Assembly: GCA_965226755.1 (NCBI GenBank)
Contig: CBDDDT010000005.1
Location: 248,001-312,000 of the forward strand
Origin: Bog-113 sp965226755
Lineage (GTDB): Bacteria; Acidobacteriota; Terriglobia; Bryobacterales; Bryobacteraceae
Reading direction: 5' to 3'
DNA: 64,000 bases
Both the position numbers and the translations under genes were made by a program. The notes beneath the pieces are model-generated. The model was given only the letters and a program-made list of their open reading frames with translations, ran no database searches and was not told the origin of the DNA. Shown here one piece after another: positions 18,363 to 27,708 of the stretch (positions within the stretch are counted from its first letter, which is position 1; every line of letters begins with the position of its first letter).

Positions 18363-18729
18363 TTTCGCCGCCATTCGCGTGGTGCCGCGCGTGGATCGGG
18401 AGGAGTTCGTAAACGCGGGCGTCATTCTGTTTTGCCTGGAGAAGCGGTTTCTAAAGGCCGTCGTTCATATGGATCGACAGCGGCTGGCCGCGCTCTGGCC
18501 GGGATTCGATTTCGAGGAAGTCGAGCGCCACCTGGAGGCATTTCCCAAAATATGCGCCGGTGATTCAGAAGCCGGGCCGATCGCGCGGATGCCCATCCGG
18601 GAAAGGTTCCATTGGCTGGTGTCGCCGCGAAGCACGACGATCCAGATCTCACCGGTGCATAGCGGCCTGTGCGAGTGTCCGGACATTACGCTCGACGAGA
18701 TCGTCCGGAAACTTGTAATCAGGCCGTAG
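18340..18729 (+). CDS. DUF3037 protein paired with the HipA-like kinase
   Basis: 129 residues. The start is GTG 18340, placed six bases after GGAGGAGG (18326-18333); the longer frame from a TTG at 18322 has no such signal. The family lines FAAIRVVPRVDREEFVNAGVILFC and SPRSTTIQISPVHSGLC are present. DUF3037 has no assigned biochemical role. Because its gene overlaps the kinase gene by 23 bases, a partner, substrate or antidote role is plausible but unproven. It converges on the endoglucanase gene, with a 13-bp gap. Confidence 0.75.
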   Translation: MPTLSSFDFAAIRVVPRVDREEFVNAGVILFCLEKRFLKAVVHMDRQRLAALWPGFDFEEVERHLEAFPKICAGDSEAGPIARMPIRERFHWLVSPRSTTIQISPVHSGLCECPDITLDEIVRKLVIRP

Positions 18730-18742
18730 CCACCTTTCCGAT

Positions 18743-20554
18743 TTACTGACACTCCGTGCCGTTGACCTGGAACGATGTGGGATCGGGATTGCTGCCGCTC
18801 CAGTTGGCGTTGAAGCCGATCCCGCTCACGTTCCCGCCCGGCGAGATCGCCGCATTGTAGCTTTGATTGGTCACAGTCACCGCGCCTCCGGACTGAGCGA
18901 AGCTGGCGTTCCAGGCCTGCGTAATCTGCTGTCCCGCGGTGAAGCTCCACGTGAGCGCCCATCCATTGATTGCGGCCGTGCCGGTGTTGGCGATGGTGAT
19001 GGAACCCGTGAATCCGGTGCTCCACTGATTCACGTTCGCATAAGTGACATGACAGCTCAATCCGCCGCCCGCGCCGTACCGTGTGGTCGCTTTCGCCTGA
19101 TTCGTTGGTCTGGAACTGCCGCCGCCATCTGTCGCGTTTACACGATAGTAATAAGTCGTCGCCGGCAGTAATCCGTTATCTTCATAATTCGTGGTGCTCA
19201 GGCCGCTCGCGATCTGGTTCGCGGCTGAAGGCGTAAAGCCCGCTGTCGTGCTCGCGAAGACACTGTAAGTCACCCCCGCGGTCGGACTGGCCGTCCAACT
19301 CAGCTTTATTTGACTGGACGAGACTGCCCCGGCGATCAGCCGGCTTGGCGGCTTCGGCTTGGGACCGCCCCCGCCGGACAAAGAGAATTGGATGGCGGCC
19401 AACAACTGCTGCTTCAGCGGGCTTACGGGCGTCGGATCGTAGTTGCTGTCGAGCAGCGCGTACTCGTCTTCACCGTTGAGCGCCCAGTAAGTCCAGCTCA
19501 GTTCCGTGTTGCCGAGAAAGAATCCGGTGAGATCCTGAAACCATTGGCCTTGCGACCCGGGCGCGCTGTTCTCGATATCGGAATCGATGTTGGTAGTGCC
19601 GAACTCGCCCACCCACACCGGCGCTGTTCCCGTGAAACTCAGGTAGGCCCAGAATTTGGTCCAGACGGCGATCAGGCTTTGATCGGTGGTGCTTCCGTTG
19701 AACCAGTTCTGCACGTAAAGATTCGGGCCGTAATCGTGCGCCGAATAAACCAGCCGGGCGCCGGTTTGAAAAGCGACCGGAAATTGCTGCGCGCCTTCCA
19801 GGTTTCCGCCCCACCAGTCACAGTCGCCGTTGTAGCAATCCGTTCCTTCGACAAACAGGAGCAGGGCCGGGTTCACCGCCTGAACAGCGTCGCCTCCCCT
19901 TTCGGCGGCAAGCCGCCAGTCGTTCGTCAGCGTCCCGCATCCCCAGCACGAGCCGCCGCTAGTGGCGTTATGCGGCTCATTCCGAAGATCGAACCCGATC
20001 ACGGTTGTGTTCCCGGAGTAACGCGCGGCCAGCATGGTCCAGTCGTTGATCCAAGCGGTTTCCGGGTAAGTGCTGGTGTACCACAGACCATTCGCCTCGG
20101 CGCTGTTGCCCGCCTCCGAACGATGATTGTCCAGAATCACGCGCAAGCCGATCTGTCCGGCGTAAGCGATCACCTGATCCAGAATCTGCAGGGAATTCAG
20201 TCCTGCTAAGTCGCTGTTCATCCCATTGCTGTAAGTGATGTCGGTGGGAATGATCGGCGTTTCCACCATCTGGTTCGAGAAGGGAATCCGTATGGTGTTG
20301 TAGCCGTTGCTCTCAATCGTGTTCAGAATCGACTTATAGTCTTGTGCGTATAAACCGTGTACGACTTCGTCGGTGGTCTCGAACCCATACCAGTTCACAC
20401 CGGCGATGCGCACAGTCTTGTTGTTCGAATCTAAGATTTCGTTTCCGCTGGTGTGCCAGTAACCTGTTCCCTGCCCCAAAAGGTGCGGACTGAATCCCGC
20501 AATGCAGGACAAAAGACATACGACGGAAAGCCTTCGATTCAAGAGAGGAAACAC
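18743..20554 (-). CDS. Secreted endoglucanase: GH5_1 catalytic domain, FN3, CBM2
   Basis: 603 residues. Signal peptide 1-27 ending ...PHLLGQG. The catalytic domain (about 30-390) follows the Acidothermus E1-type GH5 subfamily 1: GYWHTSGNEILD, VRIAGVNWYGFET, WYTSTYPE, acid/base Glu193 in DLRNEPH, WGCG, CDWWGGNLEGA, nucleophile Glu317 in WVGEFGT. A GPKPKPPSR linker leads to an FN3 domain (about 404-491) and a C-terminal CBM2 (about 498-603) with typical tryptophans. It should hydrolyse beta-1,4-glucan (cellulose) outside the cell. Start GTG 20554 has GGGAGGGG six bases upstream. The strong likeness to an actinobacterial cellulase, including CBM2, hints at transfer. Confidence 0.93.
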   Translation of the reverse strand: MFPLLNRRLSVVCLLSCIAGFSPHLLGQGTGYWHTSGNEILDSNNKTVRIAGVNWYGFETTDEVVHGLYAQDYKSILNTIESNGYNTIRIPFSNQMVETPIIPTDITYSNGMNSDLAGLNSLQILDQVIAYAGQIGLRVILDNHRSEAGNSAEANGLWYTSTYPETAWINDWTMLAARYSGNTTVIGFDLRNEPHNATSGGSCWGCGTLTNDWRLAAERGGDAVQAVNPALLLFVEGTDCYNGDCDWWGGNLEGAQQFPVAFQTGARLVYSAHDYGPNLYVQNWFNGSTTDQSLIAVWTKFWAYLSFTGTAPVWVGEFGTTNIDSDIENSAPGSQGQWFQDLTGFFLGNTELSWTYWALNGEDEYALLDSNYDPTPVSPLKQQLLAAIQFSLSGGGGPKPKPPSRLIAGAVSSSQIKLSWTASPTAGVTYSVFASTTAGFTPSAANQIASGLSTTNYEDNGLLPATTYYYRVNATDGGGSSRPTNQAKATTRYGAGGGLSCHVTYANVNQWSTGFTGSITIANTGTAAINGWALTWSFTAGQQITQAWNASFAQSGGAVTVTNQSYNAAISPGGNVSGIGFNANWSGSNPDPTSFQVNGTECQ

Positions 20555-20601
20555 GGTGTACCCCTCCCGATGAGAACACGAACAGAGCGCGGGGAGTTAG
20601 C

Positions 20602-21387
20602 CTAACCGCGTATGGTAACCGACAACAACGCAGCGGAACTCCTGTCCAGAAAGACGGAGGCTCTTGGGTGAGTACGCACAATCGAAGCTGGACAAGCTTC
20701 GGAAACCGGCCCTTCGAGAGCGCATTTCACGGCATCGGCCTTACGGGCATCCGGAACCGCGCAGATCCAGGCGGAAGCTCGGAGCAGTCCGGAACAGGTG
20801 ACGGTGATTGCCCGGCGCGGAACGGCATCGATGCTTTCAAAGTGCCCTTCGCCCGCCTGTTGGCGCCGGCAAGCTTCGTCCAGCGTCACCTCTTTAACTG
20901 CGAGGGGATCTTTAAAGTCCGCCACTCCGGGATCATTAAAAGCGATGTGCCCATTCTCGCCGAATCCTACAAGAGCAACATCCATGACCGAGGCGGTCAG
21001 CAGGTCCGCGTAGCGCCGCATTTCGCCTTTTAGATCAGGCGCGTCGCCGCCTAAGTAAGTGACGCTGCGAGGATGGACCAAGTCCTCCACGCGAGTCTTG
21101 ATCCAACGGCGGAAGCTGGCGGGGTGGTTCGCGCTAATTCCTGCGTACTCATCCATGTGGAAGACATCCACGGCGTTCCAATCGATATCCGGTTCGCCCG
21201 TCAGCGCGCGGATGAGCTCGATCTGCGAGTTTCCGGTGGCGAGCATGATTCGCGCGGCCCCGCGATCCGCGATCGCTTGCCGGATAATTTCGGCCGCCGC
21301 CCGGGCCGCGGCTCCGCCGAGATCCTGTCCCGACGAGTAGACGGTGACCGACGCCTTGCCGGCGTAAAACGCGCTGGTGGCTCTCAT
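20602..21387 (-). CDS. nagB: Glucosamine-6-phosphate deaminase
   Basis: 261 residues, normal for the family. Glucosamine 6-phosphate is converted to fructose 6-phosphate and ammonia in the cytoplasm, the last step of amino-sugar use. Visible marks are MLATGNSQ (phosphate loop), FHMDEYAG with the catalytic aspartate, and VGFGENGHIAFNDP with the active-site histidine. ATG 21387 has GGGGAG six bases upstream. It stands alone, divergent from the permease at 21533, without nagA or a transporter beside it. E. coli NagB has an allosteric GlcNAc-6-P site; its residues were not checked here. Confidence 0.9.
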   Translation of the reverse strand: MRATSAFYAGKASVTVYSSGQDLGGAAARAAAEIIRQAIADRGAARIMLATGNSQIELIRALTGEPDIDWNAVDVFHMDEYAGISANHPASFRRWIKTRVEDLVHPRSVTYLGGDAPDLKGEMRRYADLLTASVMDVALVGFGENGHIAFNDPGVADFKDPLAVKEVTLDEACRRQQAGEGHFESIDAVPRRAITVTCSGLLRASAWICAVPDARKADAVKCALEGPVSEACPASIVRTHPRASVFLDRSSAALLSVTIRG

Positions 21388-21532
21388 TGCCGGCTCCCCA
21401 TGGAATCCTCAACTGTAGCTGCTCCTATGAGATCCTTCTGATTGGAGGACCCGTCCAGCCTCCATCCTTCCAGCCCCTGCCGCGCTGGCCGTTCAGAACA
21501 GCCCAACCTCGATTCAAGGATCCGGCAGCGAC

Positions 21533-22927
21533 ATGGCCCTGAAAAGCAATCTGAAATCGGGCATCCTTTCACCCGTCGAAACGCTTGGACAATCCATCGC
21601 CAATGTGGCGCCGACCGCGACGCCGGCGATGATTATCGGCCAGGTTTTCGCCCTGAGCGGAAACGGGACGTGGCTCGCCTACGCGATCGCCACGCTCGGC
21701 GTAGCCTTGGTGGCGGCCAATATCAACCAGTTCGCGCGGAATTCCGCTTCGCCCGGTTCACTCTATAGCTATACGGCCCGCGTGATGCCCTCGTTTTGGA
21801 GCGTCACGGGCGCCTGGTCGTTGGTGATTGCCTATATCTTTACCGCGACCGCGCTCACCGGCGGCCTGACGTCGTACGCGAATATCTTTCTGCTGAGCTT
21901 CGGCAAGCCGGCGATCTCTCCCGCTCTGCTTACGATTCTCGCCATCGGAACAGCGGGGACGCTGGCTTACCGCAACGTCACCGTGTCTGCGCGGCTGATG
22001 CTGACGTTCGAAGCCGTCGCGATCGCCATCATCTTCGTCATTGTGGGTTGCACGCTTCACGCGCACGGCTTTCAGCCGGATCGCGAGCAGCTCCTGTTGC
22101 ACAATGTCACCGGCGGAAGTCTCCGAATGGGATTGGTGCTCGCCATTTTCAGTTTCGTCGGTTTTGAAAGCGCCACCTCGCTCGGAGCGGAAGCGCGCAA
22201 CCCCCTCCGCAGCATTCCCCGGGCGGTCATGTTTAGCGCCGTCTGCTCCGGATTTTTCTTTATCGTCTGTTCTTACGCCGAGGTGTTAGGATTTCGGGGC
22301 GAAACGCAACCGTTGGACCATAGCCCCGCGCCGCTGCATGTGCTGGCCTTGAAAGCCGGGCTGCCTTTTTTGGGCGCGTTGATTGATGTGAGCGCGGTCG
22401 TCAGCTTTTTCTCCTGCGTTCTCGCCTGCATCACCGCCGCCGCTCGCGTTCTATTCGATATGGGCAGACAAGGGGATCTGCACCCGGCGTTTGGAGACGC
22501 GCACCACGCCAATCGCACGCCGCATCGCGCGGTGCTCTTCGCTACGATTCTAGCCATGCTGCCCGGCGTGGTGCTCGCCTGGCGCGGCGTCGCCGGGTTC
22601 GACATCAACGGCTGGCTCGGCACGGTGGCGACCTTTGGGTTCCTGGTGGCCTACATCCTGGTCTGCGTTGCGGCGCCGTTCTACCTTCGCTCGCGCAGCC
22701 AGCTTACAGTCGCCTCGATCGCCGTTTCATCTATGGCCGTTGCGGTAATGCTTGTTGCATTCGCGGGAAGCATATACCCGGCGCCGCCAGCCCCTTACTC
22801 GTGGTTTCCTTACCTTTTTGTTCTGGTTCTGGCCGCGGGAGTGGCGTCTTCGCTTACTCTGCGCTTCCGCGCCGCGCGGGATCCATTATTGTGGTCTAAA
22901 GAATCCTCCTGTGGTCTGGAGAACTAG
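21533..22927 (+). CDS. APC-superfamily amino acid/amine permease
   Basis: 464 residues, about twelve membrane helices. The start line LSPVETLGQSIANVAPTATPAM corresponds to the first broken helix of APC transporters, and ALVAANINQFARNSASPGSLYSY to the conserved second region. FVGFESATSLGAEARNPLRSIPRAV is the APC signature around helix 6 and loop 7. APC carriers take up amino acids or polyamines. The copper amine oxidase gene starts 8 bases after its stop, on the same strand, so a primary amine or a decarboxylated amino acid is a reasonable guess for the cargo. Start ATG 21533. Confidence 0.85.
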   Translation: MALKSNLKSGILSPVETLGQSIANVAPTATPAMIIGQVFALSGNGTWLAYAIATLGVALVAANINQFARNSASPGSLYSYTARVMPSFWSVTGAWSLVIAYIFTATALTGGLTSYANIFLLSFGKPAISPALLTILAIGTAGTLAYRNVTVSARLMLTFEAVAIAIIFVIVGCTLHAHGFQPDREQLLLHNVTGGSLRMGLVLAIFSFVGFESATSLGAEARNPLRSIPRAVMFSAVCSGFFFIVCSYAEVLGFRGETQPLDHSPAPLHVLALKAGLPFLGALIDVSAVVSFFSCVLACITAAARVLFDMGRQGDLHPAFGDAHHANRTPHRAVLFATILAMLPGVVLAWRGVAGFDINGWLGTVATFGFLVAYILVCVAAPFYLRSRSQLTVASIAVSSMAVAVMLVAFAGSIYPAPPAPYSWFPYLFVLVLAAGVASSLTLRFRAARDPLLWSKESSCGLEN

Positions 22928-22935
22928 GTGCACCG

Positions 22936-24918
22936 ATGAACCAAACGCAAGAATTGTCCACGCCTTCCTCCCAAAGTCTTTCCGGCGGCGTGAGCCGCCA
23001 TCCTCTCGAACCGCTGACCCGCGCGGAAGTCCAGCAGGCGGTCACGCTGCTCCGCGGACTTCCCACCTGGACCGCAAAGACTCGCGTCATCAGCATTGCC
23101 TTGAGAGAGCCCGCTAAGAGCGCCGTGTACGAATGGACGCCGTCGTCCATTCCGCAGCGGTTCGCCACGGCGGTGGTGATGAACAACGAATCAAATCGGG
23201 CTTCGACCATAACGCTCGATCTAAGCGCGGACGCCGTCGCCGACGTTCGCTTAGCGCCCGAGGGAGCGCAGCCCACGCTCTCCGCCGACGAGCAGATCGA
23301 ATGTGAACAAGCGGTTCAAGCGAGCGAGGATTTCCGCGCCGCTTTGGAAAAGCATTGCGGAATCAAAGACACCTCGCTTGTCATGGTGGATATCTGGAGC
23401 GCCGGCCATTATGGCGGGGACGATCAGGATCTCGGCCAGCGGCTCGTCCGCCCGCTCTGCTTCCTGCGCTCCGACCCTGCCGATAACGGATATGCCCACC
23501 CCATCGAGGGCATCCGGCCCGTGGTGGATCTGAACGCGATGAAGGTCATAAGGATTGAGGAATACGGCGTCTGGCCGCTCCCTCCGGAGCCCGGCAACTA
23601 CGCCGCCGATCGCGTCAGCCCGCTCCGCGCGGATATGAAGCCGCTGGTGATCACGCAGCCCGAAGGGCCCGGGTTCACGCTGGAGGATCATCAAATCAGC
23701 TGGCAGAACTGGAAGTTCGTGATCGGATTCAACGCGCGCGAGGGGCTGACGATCCACCATGTTCGCTACACCGACGCCGGCCGTGAGCGCGGCATTCTGT
23801 ATCGTGGCTCCCTCACCGAGATGGTTGTCCCCTATGGCGATCCCCGGCCCACGCAAGCACGCAAGAATGCGTTTGACGTCGGTGAATACGGAATGGGGAT
23901 GTGCGCCAACGGCCTGCAACTTGGCTGCGACTGCCTGGGCGACATCGCTTACCTGGATGCGGATCTATGTGACAGCCGCGGGCGCGCTCTGACCATTCCG
24001 AACGCCATCTGCATCCACGAGGAAGATTACGGCATTCTCTGGAAACATACCGACCGGCGCCTGTCCCACCCGGAAGTGCGCCGCTCGCGCCGCCTGGTCG
24101 TCTCCTCGATCTCCACCGTAGAGAACTATGAATACGGTTTCTACTGGTATTTTTATCAGGATGGAAACATCGAGTTCCAGTTAAAACTGACCGGCATCCT
24201 GTCGCTCGGAGCGGCGCGCCCGGACGAGACCCTTCCGCACGGCGCCATGGTAGCGCCCCAATTGTACGCACCCAACCACCAGCACTTCTTCAACATGCGC
24301 CTCGATTTCGATATCGACGGCCAGTGCAACAACATTCACCAGGTCGATGTAGTTTCCGATCCCATCGACGAGAGCAATCCTTTCGAAAACGCGTTCCGCG
24401 CGGCGGCGACGGCGCTCCGCACGGAGAAGCAGGCCCGCGCCCATCTGAATCTCGCGACGGCGCGTACCTGGAAAATCAGCAATCCTTCGAAGAAGAACAG
24501 GCTGGGTGAACCGGTCGGCTATAAGTTCATTCCCGGCGATAACGCGGTTCCGTTCGCTTCGCCCAACGCATGGTGGCGCAAGCGGGCCCGTTTCGTGGAC
24601 CATCACGTTTGGGTGACGCCGTTCCGCGAAGACGAGAACTTCGCGGCGGGTGAATTTCCGAACCAGAGCCTCGCCGATCACGGTTTGTCGACGTGGGTGG
24701 AAGCCGATCGCTCGATCGAAGATACCGACGTCGTGCTTTGGTATACCTTCGGGCACACCCACATCCCGCGTCCGGAAGACTACCCGGTGATGCCGGCCGC
24801 CTGCATTGGCTTTCTTCTAAAACCGAACGGGTTCTTCGATCGAAACCCGGCCAATGACGTTCCTCCCTCAAAGCCGCAGGGGTCTGTCAGCAGCCACGGG
24901 AAATGTGCTCATTGCTGA
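22936..24918 (+). CDS. Copper-containing primary amine oxidase (TPQ)
   Basis: 660 residues. It oxidises primary amines to aldehydes with release of ammonia and H2O2. Essential residues are in place: Tyr398 in TVENYEYG, which self-processes to topaquinone; the catalytic base Asp314 in FDVGEYGMG; and copper ligands His448 and His450 (NHQHFF) and His609 (THIPRPEDYP). The length matches bacterial and fungal enzymes of about 640-690 residues. There is no obvious signal peptide, so it should be cytoplasmic like Arthrobacter AGAO. It lies 8 bases downstream of the permease, forming an uptake-and-oxidation unit. No aldehyde dehydrogenase is adjacent. Confidence 0.92.
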   Translation: MNQTQELSTPSSQSLSGGVSRHPLEPLTRAEVQQAVTLLRGLPTWTAKTRVISIALREPAKSAVYEWTPSSIPQRFATAVVMNNESNRASTITLDLSADAVADVRLAPEGAQPTLSADEQIECEQAVQASEDFRAALEKHCGIKDTSLVMVDIWSAGHYGGDDQDLGQRLVRPLCFLRSDPADNGYAHPIEGIRPVVDLNAMKVIRIEEYGVWPLPPEPGNYAADRVSPLRADMKPLVITQPEGPGFTLEDHQISWQNWKFVIGFNAREGLTIHHVRYTDAGRERGILYRGSLTEMVVPYGDPRPTQARKNAFDVGEYGMGMCANGLQLGCDCLGDIAYLDADLCDSRGRALTIPNAICIHEEDYGILWKHTDRRLSHPEVRRSRRLVVSSISTVENYEYGFYWYFYQDGNIEFQLKLTGILSLGAARPDETLPHGAMVAPQLYAPNHQHFFNMRLDFDIDGQCNNIHQVDVVSDPIDESNPFENAFRAAATALRTEKQARAHLNLATARTWKISNPSKKNRLGEPVGYKFIPGDNAVPFASPNAWWRKRARFVDHHVWVTPFREDENFAAGEFPNQSLADHGLSTWVEADRSIEDTDVVLWYTFGHTHIPRPEDYPVMPAACIGFLLKPNGFFDRNPANDVPPSKPQGSVSSHGKCAHC

Positions 24919-24988
24919 CGGGCGTTCCCGGAACTCACGCCGCTATATGCTATCTGCTGGCGTCGCGGTTGCATTTCGGGAGGGTTCA

Positions 24989-26902
24989 TTGGCCAAGTCG
25001 ATACGCTTTCAGAGCAAGCTGATGCTTGCCGGGCTTTTGCCCCTGCTTCTTTGCGCACAGACGCGCGAGCCGGCGTCGCTGAAGATCGATGCCGCGACCG
25101 TAAAGGCTAAGGTCAGCCCGCTGCTTTACGGCTTGATGACGGAAGAAATCAACTTCTCGTACGATGGCGGCCTGTATGCGGAACTGATCCGGAACCGCGC
25201 CGTGCATAGCAGCTGGGAAGGCCCCGTGCATTGGACCCTGGTCACGCGGGGACACGCGCAAGCCGCCATTTCCGTCGACGCGAAAAGCGGGCCGAGCGCG
25301 GCCCTGACGCAAAGTCTGAAATTACACGCCACGGTCGCGGATGCAAGCAGCCCCGCCGGGGTCGAGAACGAAGGTTACTGGGGCATCCCGGTCAGACCGG
25401 ACACCACTTACCGCGGCTCCTTTTACGGCAAGGCGGATCAGGATCAAGGAAGTCCCGTCACCGTAAGTCTGGTCAACGACACCACCGGCGCGGTGGCGGC
25501 CAGCGCGCAAATTGCGCCGCTCGGCACGGCGTGGAAACGGTTCGAATTTGTGCTGAAAACCGGTCCGGCGCCCGTTTCCGCGGACAATCATTTCGTCATG
25601 TCGGTGGAGAAGCCCGGCCAGTATTGGTTCGACCTGGTCTCGCTGATGCCTCCCACCTATCACGATCGCCCGAACGGAAATCGCATCGACTTGATGGAGA
25701 AGCTCGCCGAAATGCATCCCGCGTTCCTGCGGATGCCGGGCGGCAATTACCTGGAAGGCGATCACATCGCCGATCGTTTCGAGTGGAAAAAGACGATTGG
25801 GCCGTTGGTTGACCGGCCTACGCATCCGAGTCCTTGGCGCTACCAGTCATCCGACGGGATGGGCCTTCTGGAGTTTCTGGAATGGTGCGAAGACTTGCGG
25901 ATGCAGCCGCTGCTGGCCGTGTACGCGGGCTATTCGCTGGCGCAGGATCACGTCGCGCCCGGTCCGTCTCTGGAGCCGTTTGTGCAGGACGCGCTGGACG
26001 AGATCGAGTATGTGACCGGCGGCGCGGATACGAAGTGGGGCGCCGTCCGCATCCGCGACGGGCATGCCGCGCCGTTCCCGCTGCACTTTGTGGAGATCGG
26101 GAACGAGGATGCTTTCGATAAGTCCGGAAGCTACGACGGGCGGTTTGCGCAGTTCGCCGAGGCTATCCGCAAAAAGTACCCCGCGCTGCGGCTGATCGCG
26201 ACGGCGCCGGTCAAGACCGGCCGTCCCGACCTGATCGACGACCATTTCTACAGGAGCGCCGAGCAGTTCTTCGCGGATACGCATCATTACGACCAGACGG
26301 ACCGCGACGGGCCCAAAATCCTGGTGGGCGAGTGGGCGACCCGCGAAGGATCGCCTACGCCGGATTTCAACGCGGCGTTGGGCGATGCCGCGTGGATGAC
26401 GGGGCTGGAACGGAATAGCGATGTCGTGCTGATGGCGAGCTACGCGCCTCTGCTGGTGAACGTGAATCCCGGCGGCATGCAATGGAGCACCGATCTGATT
26501 GGCTATGACGCGCTCACCAGTTACGGTTCGCCCAGCTACTACGCGCAGGTGATGTTCGGCGCGCATCGGGGCGACGAGGTGCTTGCATCGCGGATCGAAG
26601 GCGCGGGACCCCGCTTCTTCTATTCAGTCACGCGGGACGCCACCAGGCACACCATCATCCTGAAAGGCGTGAATGCCTCGTCCGATCCACAGGATCTCGC
26701 CGTGGAAATCGCGGGCTTGACCAGCGTCAAGCGGCAGGGCACTCTGACCAGCATGGCCGCGACGACTCCGAATGAGACGAATACTCTGCGTGACCCGGCC
26801 AGGATCGTACCGACGGTGAGCGCGTTGCCCGGATTTGGAAAAACGTTCCGCCACACGTTTCCGCCTTATTCCATCCAGATCCTGGAGTGGAGCGCGGATT
26901 AA
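24989..26902 (+). CDS. Secreted alpha-L-arabinofuranosidase, GH51
   Basis: About 637 residues. The TTG at 24989 is chosen: GGGAGGG (24978-24984) precedes it and it yields a good signal peptide (LAKSIRFQSKLMLAGLLPLLLCAQ). Earlier starts in the frame would overlap the amine oxidase and bury that signal. An N-terminal CBM-like jelly-roll (about 85-220) is followed by a TIM barrel with acid/base Glu373 in EIGNED and nucleophile Glu448 in VGEWATREG, then a C-terminal beta domain. GH51 enzymes remove L-arabinofuranose from arabinoxylan and arabinan, fitting the nearby cellulase. The stop codon overlaps that of the converging lpxI gene. Confidence 0.87.
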   Translation: MAKSIRFQSKLMLAGLLPLLLCAQTREPASLKIDAATVKAKVSPLLYGLMTEEINFSYDGGLYAELIRNRAVHSSWEGPVHWTLVTRGHAQAAISVDAKSGPSAALTQSLKLHATVADASSPAGVENEGYWGIPVRPDTTYRGSFYGKADQDQGSPVTVSLVNDTTGAVAASAQIAPLGTAWKRFEFVLKTGPAPVSADNHFVMSVEKPGQYWFDLVSLMPPTYHDRPNGNRIDLMEKLAEMHPAFLRMPGGNYLEGDHIADRFEWKKTIGPLVDRPTHPSPWRYQSSDGMGLLEFLEWCEDLRMQPLLAVYAGYSLAQDHVAPGPSLEPFVQDALDEIEYVTGGADTKWGAVRIRDGHAAPFPLHFVEIGNEDAFDKSGSYDGRFAQFAEAIRKKYPALRLIATAPVKTGRPDLIDDHFYRSAEQFFADTHHYDQTDRDGPKILVGEWATREGSPTPDFNAALGDAAWMTGLERNSDVVLMASYAPLLVNVNPGGMQWSTDLIGYDALTSYGSPSYYAQVMFGAHRGDEVLASRIEGAGPRFFYSVTRDATRHTIILKGVNASSDPQDLAVEIAGLTSVKRQGTLTSMAATTPNETNTLRDPARIVPTVSALPGFGKTFRHTFPPYSIQILEWSAD

Positions 26903-27708
26903 GCGATGGGCGCGGAGCAGATGGTAAGTTGAGCCGCGTCCGCGGCGGCCAGCAGCGCCTCACGGTCGAGCATGAGCGTGCGGCCGGCGTCGATGGCGAG
27001 CGCCGTGGCGCCGGTCTCGCGCATGACTTCGATCGTACCTGTACCGATCACCGGGACATCGAACAACAGGTGGCCTCGTCGCGACGCCGACTTCACCAGG
27101 GTCAGCGGCGCGCCCGCGACCAGCGAGGCCGCCCGGCGCAGCATCGCATCGGTGCCCTCCATGGCTTCGATAGCCACGCAGGCGCGATCCGCGATAGCGA
27201 CGCTCTGGCCGAGATCCAACGTCGCTAGAGTATGGGCGATGCGCCGGCCGTAATCGATGTTGGCCGATTCTCTCTTATCGGGCTTGCGGCGCGTGAGAAC
27301 GCCCGCGGGCGCGAGCAGGTGTTTCAGCAGGCGCGTGGAATCCACCAGCTGGATGCCTTCATCATGCAGAACCTTGGCCACGGCTTTGATCAGAGCGTCG
27401 GTGTTCTTGCCGTTCAGCGCGGTCAGAAGTTTGAGGAGCCGCCAGTCCGGCCGGATGGAGGAGAAGATCTGGGCGTGCTTGACCTGACCGGCCATCATGA
27501 TCTCGGTGACGCCCTCGGCGTGGCAGAGGTCGATGAGTTTGCTTAGTTCGCCGAGCGAAATCCAATAGCATTTCGCGGCCAGAGCTTCCACTTCGGGCGC
27601 AGCTTCCTCTTTGATGGCCGCCACAATCACTTCGTCTCCGGCGCCGCGGGCGCTTTCGAGCGCCAGGATCGGGAAGCGGCCGTTGCCCGCGATCAGACCG
27701 TACTTCAC
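26899..27708 (-). CDS. lpxI: UDP-2,3-diacylglucosamine diphosphatase LpxI
   Basis: 269 residues. It hydrolyses UDP-2,3-diacylglucosamine to lipid X and UMP in lipid A synthesis; LpxI replaces LpxH in many bacteria. Marks: MKYGLIAGNGRFP at the start, MMAGQVKHA, the line RKPDKRESANIDYG, and FDVPVIGTGT holding the essential-type aspartate (Asp217). It is the third gene of fabZ-lpxA-lpxI, and its ATG overlaps the lpxA stop by 4 bases. Its stop codon overlaps that of the converging arabinofuranosidase. Confidence 0.93.
   Translation of the reverse strand: MKYGLIAGNGRFPILALESARGAGDEVIVAAIKEEAAPEVEALAAKCYWISLGELSKLIDLCHAEGVTEIMMAGQVKHAQIFSSIRPDWRLLKLLTALNGKNTDALIKAVAKVLHDEGIQLVDSTRLLKHLLAPAGVLTRRKPDKRESANIDYGRRIAHTLATLDLGQSVAIADRACVAIEAMEGTDAMLRRAASLVAGAPLTLVKSASRRGHLLFDVPVIGTGTIEVMRETGATALAIDAGRTLMLDREALLAAADAAQLTICSAPIA

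Noticed and set aside
20602..21387. Full amino-sugar catabolic operon around nagB
   Set aside because: No nagA, nagK, regulator or amino-sugar transporter is adjacent; the neighbours are cellulase and amine genes.
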